Source of the DNA: a virus
Strand: one strand, 5' to 3'
Length of the DNA stretch: 37,556 bases
Virus record (IMG/VR): IMGVR_UViG_3300033141_002298
Span: 1-37,556 of that record
Part shown: positions 32,364-37,556 of the stretch, one piece after another
Numbering within the stretch: position 1 is the stretch's first letter
How the letters are laid out: every line of letters starts with the position of its first letter
Notes under the pieces: generated by a model
Seen by the model: the letters and a program-made list of their open reading frames with translations, nothing else
Databases searched by the model: none
What the model was told of the DNA's origin: nothing
Program-made: the position numbers and the translations under genes

Positions 32364-32578
32364 GCGGGGGTAAAGCTTGTATCTGTGAGGGTCCTTTCAA
32401 AGAGAAATCCCAGAACTGGGTTATTTGCCACTACCGACACAATCACTCCTATTTCAACGCTGGTCCCCGAGGTTCTTGGCACCCCTCTGACTATTCTTCT
32501 GTCCACTGTAAGAAGTGCGGCCATTACTGGCGTACCAAAGCCAAGTATGTCGATAATTTGCCCCTCGAGGACTGGTGA
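32360..32578 (+). CDS. Small zinc-binding protein with WRTKAKYV motif
   Basis: Protein of 72 residues with KACICEG, a His-rich CHYRHNHSYF, then HPSDYSSVHCKKCGHYWRT continuing into KAKYVDNLP. The last segment matches the C-terminal part of the 27478-27933 product, so the two share a domain. GGGAGG lies 7 nt before the ATG. Zinc binding through Cys and His is likely; function unknown. Confidence 0.6.
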   Translation: MSGGKACICEGPFKEKSQNWVICHYRHNHSYFNAGPRGSWHPSDYSSVHCKKCGHYWRTKAKYVDNLPLEDW

Positions 32579-32582
32579 TTAC

Positions 32583-32795
32583 ATGAAAATCAAAGACTCT
32601 GATAAAAATGAATTACTTGACAAAGTTGTCGAGCATTTCAAGGATGTACCCCCTTCTCCCCGTGTGGTCTACCGCCAAGCTTGGGTCTGTATCAACTGCT
32701 ATACTGAACCCGACCCTAAACATTTGAACTCTGACCTTCTCTGTCCTATCTGCGGAAAGTCTTTAACTCTCCGCATAGTAACTTCCGCACGGTAA
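32583..32795 (+). CDS. Small zinc-ribbon protein, 70 aa
   Basis: A helical N-terminus (KNELLDKVVEHFKDVPPSPR) is followed by WVCINCYTEPDPKHL and LLCPICGKSL, a two-knuckle zinc ribbon. GGTGATT precedes the ATG by three bases and includes the previous gene's TGA. It is the last gene of the plus-strand operon. Confidence 0.6.
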   Translation: MKIKDSDKNELLDKVVEHFKDVPPSPRVVYRQAWVCINCYTEPDPKHLNSDLLCPICGKSLTLRIVTSAR

Positions 32796-32832
32796 ATTTT
32801 TACAAAACGGTTGAGTGACCAAGTGACATATA

Positions 32833-32858
32833 AGGCTCCTCTCATTCGTCTGGAGCCT
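32833..32858. terminator. Hairpin between converging operons
   Basis: AGGCTCC, a 12-base loop and GGAGCCT form a seven-pair GC-rich stem in the 121-base gap between the plus-strand operon and the minus-strand gene ending at 32917. It could stop transcripts from one or both sides. No long T run follows it. Confidence 0.45.
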
Positions 32859-32916
32859 CTCCGAAACAAAAATCCCGTCCCTCAAAAACCTTAACAAAAA
32901 GAGATAAAGAGAGCGT

Positions 32917-33879
32917 TTAAACGTATTTACGCCACTCTGGTAATTGTTCATCCATCCATTGATACATTTCATTATCTGTATGATGGATGAAGTATGTTGA
33001 ACTATTATTCAATAAATCACTAATTGCTATCTTCATCGCTCTTAACTGATTAGAACGTTCCTTCTCTGTTAGTTTATTTGACAGCTTATTCTTGCAAGTG
33101 TTATATTTCTTTGCTAATTGGTTTTTCCTCATTCCCGTTTGAGCTAGACCCCCTAACAATAGGGACATGGTAGCAATGGGTTCGGTTATACCATCGAAGC
33201 GAATAGTTAAACCTAACTCTCTGCTCCTCTGAAACCACATAAGCAGAGCAGAAGCAGAAGCGTTATTTCTTGCCAATCTAGACAAGTCTAATTGACCCAA
33301 TTCAAGAACTAATAGATTAACAGACCTATTAATCAACAGTTCTGTTACATCAAATAGAAAGTCTGTTAGTTCATCAATCTTAAACTGTTTTATTCTTGAG
33401 AATATCCCAAAGATGAAAGATTTGCCTATTTGACCCTTCTTAATTGACTTTTTAGCTACTTCAACGTCAGAGAATATAGCATATTGTAGTTTAGTCACTT
33501 TATCTTTAATATTCAACCCGTAAATCCCAAAACTGTTAAGGGTACGGGGTTTTGTAGCCTTATAGACCTTTGGCTTTGGTTTTCCCTTCATAATCTTTAC
33601 CTCTACCTCCTCAACTTCAGTTAGTGATAGGTAGATGTCATTTAGCTTCATATTTTTGTAATATTCTCCTTTTAAGGCTTGGTACGTTTCCCTCCAGAGC
33701 GTTTTAAACTCTGTTGCCTTTAACAATCTCTCTAATCTTCCCTTGCTTAAAGCTCTTTCTCCTTGAACGGTGAGGTCAAGGCTCTCAAACCTTACCCCTA
33801 GCTTATAGTTAGGGGCTATGAAGACTATAACTTGTTTTTCTTCGTCTTCTCCTATAACTCTTAAATCCTTGTTCAGCAT
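32917..33879 (-). CDS. Hypothetical protein under a repeat-controlled promoter, 320 aa
   Basis: Not recognised. The N-terminus has strands (VIGEDEEKQVIVFIAPNYKL), a basic linker (KGKPKPKVYKATKPR) lies near residue 100, and the C-terminal third is helical with SLLLGGLAQTGMRKNQLAKK followed by NTCKNKLSNKLTEKERSNQL. The latter could include a helix-turn-helix, but this is not certain. It is the largest protein of the early-type region and has its own promoter with the 58-bp repeat element. The ATG at 33879 is used; a GTG at 33888 is possible. A replication or regulatory role is plausible, unproven. Confidence 0.55.
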   Translation of the reverse strand: MLNKDLRVIGEDEEKQVIVFIAPNYKLGVRFESLDLTVQGERALSKGRLERLLKATEFKTLWRETYQALKGEYYKNMKLNDIYLSLTEVEEVEVKIMKGKPKPKVYKATKPRTLNSFGIYGLNIKDKVTKLQYAIFSDVEVAKKSIKKGQIGKSFIFGIFSRIKQFKIDELTDFLFDVTELLINRSVNLLVLELGQLDLSRLARNNASASALLMWFQRSRELGLTIRFDGITEPIATMSLLLGGLAQTGMRKNQLAKKYNTCKNKLSNKLTEKERSNQLRAMKIAISDLLNNSSTYFIHHTDNEMYQWMDEQLPEWRKYV

Positions 33880-33914
33880 TTCAAACACAACCTAATATAT
33901 AAAAGTGTTAAAAG

Positions 33915-33922
33915 TATTTAAA
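33915..33922 (-). promoter_or_regulatory. TATA box downstream of repeat element 1
   Basis: Minus strand TTTAAATA. The predicted transcript start, 26 nt downstream, leaves a short leader containing AGGT before the ATG at 33879. The repeat arm ends 7 bases upstream of the box. Confidence 0.6.
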
Positions 33923-33929
33923 TGTGTCG

Positions 33930-33987
33930 TAAGGAAACAAGGAAACAAAATTCTATCATGATAGGGCTTTGTTTCCTTGTTTCCTTA
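33930..33987. repeat. 58-bp inverted repeat element 1
   Basis: Two perfect 18-bp arms, TAAGGAAACAAGGAAACA (33930-33947) and its reverse complement (33970-33987), are separated by 22 bp. Each arm is a tandem pair of an 8-mer, GTTTCCTT on the minus strand. The spacer has the palindrome CTATCATGATAG. The element lies 7 bp upstream of the TATA box of the 33879 gene. Elements 2 and 3 share the layout. Confidence 0.85.
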
Positions 33988-34126
33988 TGCATTACATATA
34001 TATACATTACATATATATACTCTTTAGAATGTAATTCAAGAAAAAAGAGTTTTTGTTTTTTTTTATTTAGTATAAGATGTAAGATGTAAATGGAGTTAGA
34101 AAATAAAGCCTTTGTTCAAAATCATC

Positions 34127-34169
34127 CTAAAAAAAATTAAAACTCTCGCTCATAAACAGCGAGAGTTTT
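34127..34169 (-). terminator. Intrinsic-type terminator overlapping a stop codon
   Basis: AAAACTCTCGCT and AGCGAGAGTTTT form a 12-pair stem with a 7-base loop (34139-34169). On the minus strand it is followed by TTAATTTTTTTTA. The stem includes the last codons and stop of the 106-residue gene. Confidence 0.65.
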
Positions 34170-34457
34170 ATTCGATAAATCATAGAAATATAGTTGCTCT
34201 TCATAGACATCATTTGTTTCGTCGTAGATTTTACGATAAATTAAGACTGAAGTCTCAAAATTCTTGAAACGAACAGTCTCTACTGTCGTAGGTATGCTTG
34301 AAGTAGATATAGTTTCTATTTCACAATTACCCGCTAACACAGTGTAGCGGTCTGTTCTGAAGTACAAACTTCCAACGCCATATTCGAGTGTGATATCGAA
34401 CTCGAATATATTATCCTCCTCATAAAGAAGAGCCCAAATTTTTTGTTTTTTGTTCAT
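34137..34457 (-). CDS. Hypothetical protein, 106 aa
   Basis: Not recognised. Beta-rich with regular strands (NIFEFDITLEYGVGSLYFRT, then EEQLYFYDLSNKTLAVYERE), acidic. The final codons form one arm of the terminator hairpin, so the C-terminal sequence LAVYEREF is tied to RNA structure. GAGGAT lies upstream of the ATG. It is the third gene of the operon starting at 35102. Confidence 0.55.
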   Translation of the reverse strand: MNKKQKIWALLYEEDNIFEFDITLEYGVGSLYFRTDRYTVLAGNCEIETISTSSIPTTVETVRFKNFETSVLIYRKIYDETNDVYEEQLYFYDLSNKTLAVYEREF

Positions 34458-34471
34458 TTTAATATCCTCTT

Positions 34472-34837
34472 TTATTTGTTCACGGGTTTTACTCTATAAT
34501 CTGGTAATTTATTTACGAAATGCTTAAAAGCATAGCTCTGAATGTTGTAAATCTCATCTAAACACTTTTGTGCTGAATGAAATGCTGAATGAAAGGGTAT
34601 TCCATTCTTTTCAATGTACAGAATACCGTTTTCAATTCTAGCTCTGTACTCGTCGTAGTCTAAAAGACTAAAGAAAATATTAATTATATTCTGGTCTGTT
34701 CTAGACCAACCCTTACATGACATGACTTCACGTTTTGTGTGATTTAAAGTTAAGATTTCAGTACTAAAGTGTTGAATAGACACGATTGTGTCGTCGCCAC
34801 ATTCATAGATTGTAACTACAGCGTCAGTTTGTGCCAT
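34472..34837 (-). CDS. Hypothetical protein, 121 aa
   Basis: Not recognised. Begins MAQTDAVVTIYECGDDTIVS and has alternating strands up to residue 50, then a mixed part with NGILYIEKNGIPFHSAFHSA and a helix near the end. GAGAGGT lies 6 nt before the ATG. It overlaps the upstream gene by 14 bases, so it is probably translationally coupled. Confidence 0.55.
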   Translation of the reverse strand: MAQTDAVVTIYECGDDTIVSIQHFSTEILTLNHTKREVMSCKGWSRTDQNIINIFFSLLDYDEYRARIENGILYIEKNGIPFHSAFHSAQKCLDEIYNIQSYAFKHFVNKLPDYRVKPVNK

Positions 34838-35102
34838 TTTTATACCTCTCCTTTATATAGTTCTTGTATTCTTCTTCTTGCTTCTCTTCATATTCTTTCC
34901 ATTCAACAGTTTTGTGTAGTAAGTCTATGAGTGATATAAATTCACTATGTCGTTCTCCTCTATCTGTTATTACTAAATAAACTCGTGATTGGGGTCTTTT
35001 AGCGATATCAAGATTAACATAGACGTCCCATCCTCTACGTCTCAAATAAGAGATATTTTCTCTTATTGATTGTCTCAAAATTTCAGTTTTACTTTTTTTC
35101 AC
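34824..35102 (-). CDS. Hypothetical protein, 92 aa, first gene of a repeat-controlled operon
   Basis: Not recognised. A basic helical N-terminus (TEILRQSIRENISYLRRRGW) is followed by strands (RVYLVITDRG) and a long charged C-terminal helix (VEWKEYEEKQEEEYKNYIKE). Size and charge fit a small DNA-binding or regulatory protein. The start is a GTG at 35102, with GGTGAG 5 nt upstream. The promoter carries repeat element 2. Confidence 0.55.
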   Translation of the reverse strand: MKKSKTEILRQSIRENISYLRRRGWDVYVNLDIAKRPQSRVYLVITDRGERHSEFISLIDLLHKTVEWKEYEEKQEEEYKNYIKERYKNGTN

Positions 35103-35153
35103 TTATCTCACCTTTTATTACTTTTGTTATCTATTGACACTTTCTTGCAAAAC

Positions 35154-35161
35154 TATTTAAA
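35154..35161 (-). promoter_or_regulatory. TATA box downstream of repeat element 2
   Basis: Minus strand TTTAAATA; the transcript would start near 35128 and leave a leader of about 26 nt with GGTGAG before the GTG at 35102. The repeat arm ends 9 bases upstream of the box. Confidence 0.6.
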
Positions 35162-35170
35162 TATAACGCA

Positions 35171-35228
35171 TAAGGAAACAAGGAAACAGTTTCCTTTCAT
35201 AAAACCCCTTTGTTTCCTTGTTTCCTTG
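35171..35228. repeat. 58-bp inverted repeat element 2
   Basis: Left arm 35171-35188 is identical to that of element 1. The right arm, 35211-35228, matches the reverse complement at 17 of 18 bases, and the spacer is again 22 bp. The spacer opens with GTTTCCTTT, an extra half-site. The element lies 9 bp upstream of the TATA box of the 35102 operon. Confidence 0.85.
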
Positions 35229-35270
35229 CACTAAATCGATAAAAAAAGATTAAAAACTATAAGATGTTTT

Positions 35271-35618
35271 TCAGATGTCTTTGTAGGGGTGTCCTACTGC
35301 ACTTTTACAGCTAGAACAAATAAGCTGTACTGTCAAAATACCGTCGCTATCACAATCTAGTGTTATCAAGTAGCTGTTACTGTCGTCTCTCTCGTCTTCC
35401 TCAATCTTACAATATTCACATTCACAAAAATGTCTTACTTCACTCTCAAACTCAATGTTGTACATCCCATGAGTTTCAGCGTTGTATTTAGCTCTTATCT
35501 TTCTTACTTCATCAGCTTGCTCTCTTGTTATTCTTTGAATATTGTAACAATTAGGACAAAAGACTGCATTGTAGAAAAGACTTACTTCCATTTTGCTACT
35601 GCACTTTTTACATCTCAT
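35271..35618 (-). CDS. Protein with two zinc-binding sites, 115 aa
   Basis: The N-terminus MRCKKCSSKMEVSLF with FCPNCYN forms one ribbon. The C-terminal part with CECEYCKIEED and LICSSCKSAVGHP supplies more Cys. The product may be a double zinc ribbon linked by a charged helix (REQADEVRKIRAKYN). It overlaps the upstream gene by four bases and probably belongs to the operon beginning at 36260. A short T-rich run follows its stop. Confidence 0.6.
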   Translation of the reverse strand: MRCKKCSSKMEVSLFYNAVFCPNCYNIQRITREQADEVRKIRAKYNAETHGMYNIEFESEVRHFCECEYCKIEEDERDDSNSYLITLDCDSDGILTVQLICSSCKSAVGHPYKDI

Positions 35619-36010
35619 TCTTGTATCACTCTCTTATAGCTATCAGAAACTAAAGCTCCGCATGTTTGGCATTCGTAAGCATCGAATGCAGTAGTGTAAC
35701 AGTTATGTTTAACGGCAATAGCCATAATCCCATTTTTAGCGGGATACATTGGAACACCACAACGTAAGCACAATGGGGGACAATGTCTTGGTATATTTGA
35801 AACCTTAATAGTTCTCAAGCTGTTCCATACTACTTTGTACATTGGAAATGTCCCTTTACTCTTATCTGGATACTTCTCTTCATCCATGTACTTATTAGTC
35901 TCTGTTATTATCTCTCTGAATATCTCATCGAATTTTCGGCTTCTCTCGTTACTATCTTCGATTTTTAACAATTTAATGTTTTCTTTACAGAATATTCTTA
36001 TTTCGTTCAT
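35615..36010 (-). CDS. Cys-rich hypothetical protein, 131 aa
   Basis: The first 65 residues form a charged helical region. Then CPPLCLRCGVPMYPAKNG and YECQTCGALVSDS give two knuckles of a zinc ribbon. A strong GGAGG lies 8 nt before the ATG. It lies 43 bases after the 68-residue gene and is coupled to the next gene by an ATGA overlap. Confidence 0.6.
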   Translation of the reverse strand: MNEIRIFCKENIKLLKIEDSNERSRKFDEIFREIITETNKYMDEEKYPDKSKGTFPMYKVVWNSLRTIKVSNIPRHCPPLCLRCGVPMYPAKNGIMAIAVKHNCYTTAFDAYECQTCGALVSDSYKRVIQE

Positions 36011-36053
36011 TCTTATTCCTCCTTTAGTGTAGATGAAAAAAAAGGTTAAAAAG

Positions 36054-36260
36054 TTACTTTGTAACCGTGTTGATTACTTCTAATGTAACTTTTATCTCCG
36101 CTGGAACTTGTTTAAAAGCGTTCTTCCTAACGTATAGTCCTCCTACTACTGTAGGTTTCCCGCTTCTTATTTGTTCTTGATATCTGTAACAGTTTGTACT
36201 TTCTTTTTCTATCTTAATGAAAGTCAAAACTTGTTTTTCGGTCTTTGGTGTTGTGCTCAT
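36054..36260 (-). CDS. Small conserved-type phage protein, 68 aa
   Basis: Protein with KIEKESTNCYRYQEQ, then KPTVVGGLYVRKNAFKQVP and AEIKVTLEVI. The layout YRY.E......LYV.K.AF....P..I.VTLE occurs in many small virus and plasmid proteins of unknown function; it is probably a small beta protein. AGGTGG lies 6 nt before the ATG. It is the first gene under the promoter with repeat element 3. Confidence 0.6.
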   Translation of the reverse strand: MSTTPKTEKQVLTFIKIEKESTNCYRYQEQIRSGKPTVVGGLYVRKNAFKQVPAEIKVTLEVINTVTK

Positions 36261-36294
36261 TTCTTTCCACCTAATTAATTAGCCTATTAATATA

Positions 36295-36302
36295 TATATA
36301 AA
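36295..36302 (-). promoter_or_regulatory. TATA box downstream of repeat element 3
   Basis: Minus strand TTTATATA within a long AT-alternating run. The repeat arm ends 9 bases upstream. The transcript would start near 36272 and leave a short leader containing AGGTGG before the ATG at 36260. Confidence 0.5.
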
Positions 36303-36311
36303 TATATCTCG

Positions 36312-36369
36312 TAAGGAAACAAGGAAACTGTTTCCTTTCATGATTTCTTTTTGCGTCCTTGTTCCCTTA
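36312..36369. repeat. 58-bp inverted repeat element 3 (right arm degenerate)
   Basis: Left arm 36312-36329 matches elements 1 and 2 at 17 of 18 bases. The right arm, 36352-36369, matches the expected inverse at 15 of 18. The spacer is again 22 bp and opens with GTTTCCTTT, as in element 2, and also has CATGAT as in element 1. It lies 9 bp upstream of the TATA box of the 36260 operon. Confidence 0.8.
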
Positions 36370-36786
36370 ATTCCACCCCCTCTTCCTTATCTTGACCATA
36401 AGATGTTAAATATTAGGTAGAGCCTTTCTACTGCCCGACAAATTCTTTTTTTCTTGCGTCCTAAAGTCGAAAAATACCTTACGTCAGCCTTGTTTCACTT
36501 CAACTTAATGACAAGTGTGTATCAGTCAGCCTATTTTCTTTCTTTTGTACTACTTCCTACTTTTTTTCTTTAGATGTGTAAATTTACTAAACACCGATTT
36601 TCACAGACATGAGTTTAAAGGCTTGAGAACACTGACCGGTATATTCACAAGCGACGTAGTACAACTCTCTTGTAATACCATCTTAACATTTCTATCATCT
36701 TCAAACTTCATCCATAAGATGTAAGATAGTAAGACGATAAGCTTACAAGCGTTTCGCTATTCTTGTACTACTTCATCTTCAAAACC

Positions 36787-36829
36787 TTCGATAACCCCAC
36801 TATACTATATATATAGTGGCACTATCGAA
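36787..36829. repeat. Large interrupted palindrome
   Basis: TTCGATA, three bases, CCACTATA, a 7-base AT loop, TATAGTGG, three bases, TATCGAA. Fifteen base pairs can form in two stems separated by a symmetric internal loop. It lies in the non-coding region and is not followed directly by a T run. Confidence 0.7.
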
Positions 36830-36926
36830 AGCTTTGGAAACGACAAAAGGGGTTTGAGCCGGAGAGGAGACAGAATAAGAAATTAAAATCGACAAAAGTC
36901 AAAAGAGGACAGAAAAACAGCATTAG

Positions 36927-36952
36927 AAAAAAAAAAGGAAAAAGAAGAAAAG
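36927..36952 (-). terminator. Poly-T tract after the 37001-37300 gene
   Basis: Ten T in a row on the minus strand at 36927-36936, within a long pyrimidine-rich stretch about 50-75 nt after the stop codon at 37001. It is a probable archaeal U-tract terminator. Confidence 0.5.
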
Positions 36953-37000
36953 AGAACTAAAGATAAAGACACTTGAGGGATATCAAGAAACAGTTATCAT

Positions 37001-37300
37001 TTAACTGATACTGAAATAATCCTCTTCATCTTCGTCTTCATCAGAAAAGTCTATGTCAGCCCAATGCATACATGCTCTCAAGAGATGATTGTAATCGCCC
37101 ATTTTAGCGTATTTGTAGAATTCTTTTTCTTGGGTAATGTAACCTTCTCTATACTCGGGGTACTGGTGCCTTTGCCTTTTAATGGCATTAGCAACAATGC
37201 CCATAAGATTAAAGGCATTGCTATTGACACCAGTAAAACTAACAGAGGGTTTATCGTACCATTCGGGTAGTTCTGGAAATTCGATTTGCTGTTCAGTCAT
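37001..37300 (-). CDS. Hypothetical protein, 99 aa
   Basis: Not recognised. The centre VNSNAFNLMGIVANAIKRQR is a helix like those of small phage proteins with a N.F...G....A.R pattern. The C-terminus is highly acidic (DFSDEDEDEEDYF), reminiscent of DNA mimics, but at this length not enough to claim that. It overlaps the upstream gene by four bases (ATGA). Confidence 0.55.
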   Translation of the reverse strand: MTEQQIEFPELPEWYDKPSVSFTGVNSNAFNLMGIVANAIKRQRHQYPEYREGYITQEKEFYKYAKMGDYNHLLRACMHWADIDFSDEDEDEEDYFSIS

Positions 37301-37491
37301 TTTAAATCCTCCTTAATCTTCTTTTTGTAACTTTCGCAGTACATCCCATCTCTCGGTATATTTCTGATAGTGACTTTCTTTTTGGAGCAATAAAGCTCCA
37401 TCTCGTCGAAATATTTGCAGTCTTCTTCATGGCAATACATTGTCCTTCTGAAAAAGTATATAGGTATTTTACGTTTCTCTCCTTTCTTCAT
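37297..37491 (-). CDS. Small Cys-rich protein, 64 aa
   Basis: Basic protein with MYCHEEDCKYFDEMELYC and a later MYCESYKKK. Four Cys and a His could bind one zinc. GAGGT lies about 10 nt before the ATG. It is coupled to both neighbours by overlapping start and stop codons. Confidence 0.55.
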   Translation of the reverse strand: MKKGEKRKIPIYFFRRTMYCHEEDCKYFDEMELYCSKKKVTIRNIPRDGMYCESYKKKIKEDLK

Positions 37492-37556
37492 TCGTAACGT
37501 ACCTCCTTGTTTTTCTCTCGTTCTATGGCATAAAGGGAAGCCATGAATTCAACACC
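37488..37556 (-). CDS. C-terminal end of a gene cut by the right edge
   Basis: The frame GVEFMASLYAIEREKNKEVR then YE and TGA enters from the right edge and overlaps the next start by three bases. Only 22 codons are visible. It could also be a tiny ORF starting at the internal ATG. The coupling and open frame favour a truncated gene. Confidence 0.4.
   Translation of the reverse strand, partial: GVEFMASLYAIEREKNKEVRYE

Larger units (their letters stand above)
36370..37000. other. Non-coding region with palindrome and purine-rich tract
   Basis: No convincing gene on either strand. It holds ATAAGATGT copies at about 36398 and 36714, a large interrupted palindrome at 36787-36829, and a strongly purine-rich plus strand from about 36830 to 37000. 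The last part would be the 3' end of the transcript of the 37300 gene. A replication origin, a regulatory RNA or a packaging site is possible; nothing proves which. Confidence 0.5.

Noticed and set aside
32800-32900. tRNA-like fold around the GGCTCC hairpin
   Set aside because: No acceptor stem, TTCRANN T-loop or anticodon arm could be found.
33930-36369. CRISPR-like array formed by the AAGGAAACAAGGAAAC repeats
   Set aside because: The copies are more than 1 kb apart, inverted, and tied to TATA boxes, not regularly spaced with unique spacers.
1-37556. Bacterial phage origin of the window
   Set aside because: TATA boxes at 25-27 nt from ATG and leaderless first cistrons fit archaeal transcription; no -35/-10 promoters were evident at the same gene starts.

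Overview
The window looks like part of a tailed archaeal virus with a contractile tail (myovirus morphology, Caudoviricetes), or a closely related provirus. The DNA is AT-rich. Many genes are preceded by TTTAAATA-like TATA boxes. At least seven of these boxes sit about 25-27 nt before the start codon, as expected for leaderless archaeal transcripts. Internal operon genes instead carry GGAGG, GGTG or GGTGAT ribosome binding sites. No tRNA, rRNA, integrase, host housekeeping gene or CRISPR array was seen, so I do not name a host phylum.

Bases 1-24000 are the virion module, almost all on the minus strand. Read in transcription order from the right, the genes are portal, prohead protease fused to a scaffold, a probable decoration protein, the HK97-fold major capsid protein, neck and connector candidates, two GT4 glycosyltransferases, tail completion candidates, tail sheath, tail tube, tail assembly chaperones (G and G-T, joined by a -1 frameshift site), tape measure, baseplate hub, spike and a tail fibre cut by the left edge. 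A sulfotransferase-like gene lies on the plus strand inside this module with its own promoter. No terminase is present in the window.

The most unusual locus is 13280-15292. A GT4 glycosyltransferase gene carries an in-frame intein (13586-14476) with intact splicing motifs. A LAGLIDADG homing endonuclease with an N-terminal helix-turn-helix is encoded inside the same intein DNA but in the +1 reading frame, with its own Shine-Dalgarno site. About 218 codons therefore appear to be read in two frames.

Bases 24000-32800 hold mainly plus-strand small genes: an unknown protein, a Com-like zinc ribbon next to a beta-class DNA methyltransferase, a possible GT-A glycosyltransferase, a winged-helix protein, many Cys-rich zinc-ribbon proteins and a Rossmann-like GDG protein. 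A short minus-strand pair at 27173-27933 includes a MazG-like pyrophosphohydrolase. Bases 32900-37556 are minus-strand, early-type small genes. Three promoters here carry the same 58-bp element, made of two 18-bp inverted arms separated by 22 bp and placed 7-9 bp upstream of the TATA box. This suggests a shared virus-specific regulator. A 740-base non-coding stretch at 36261-37000 holds a large interrupted palindrome.
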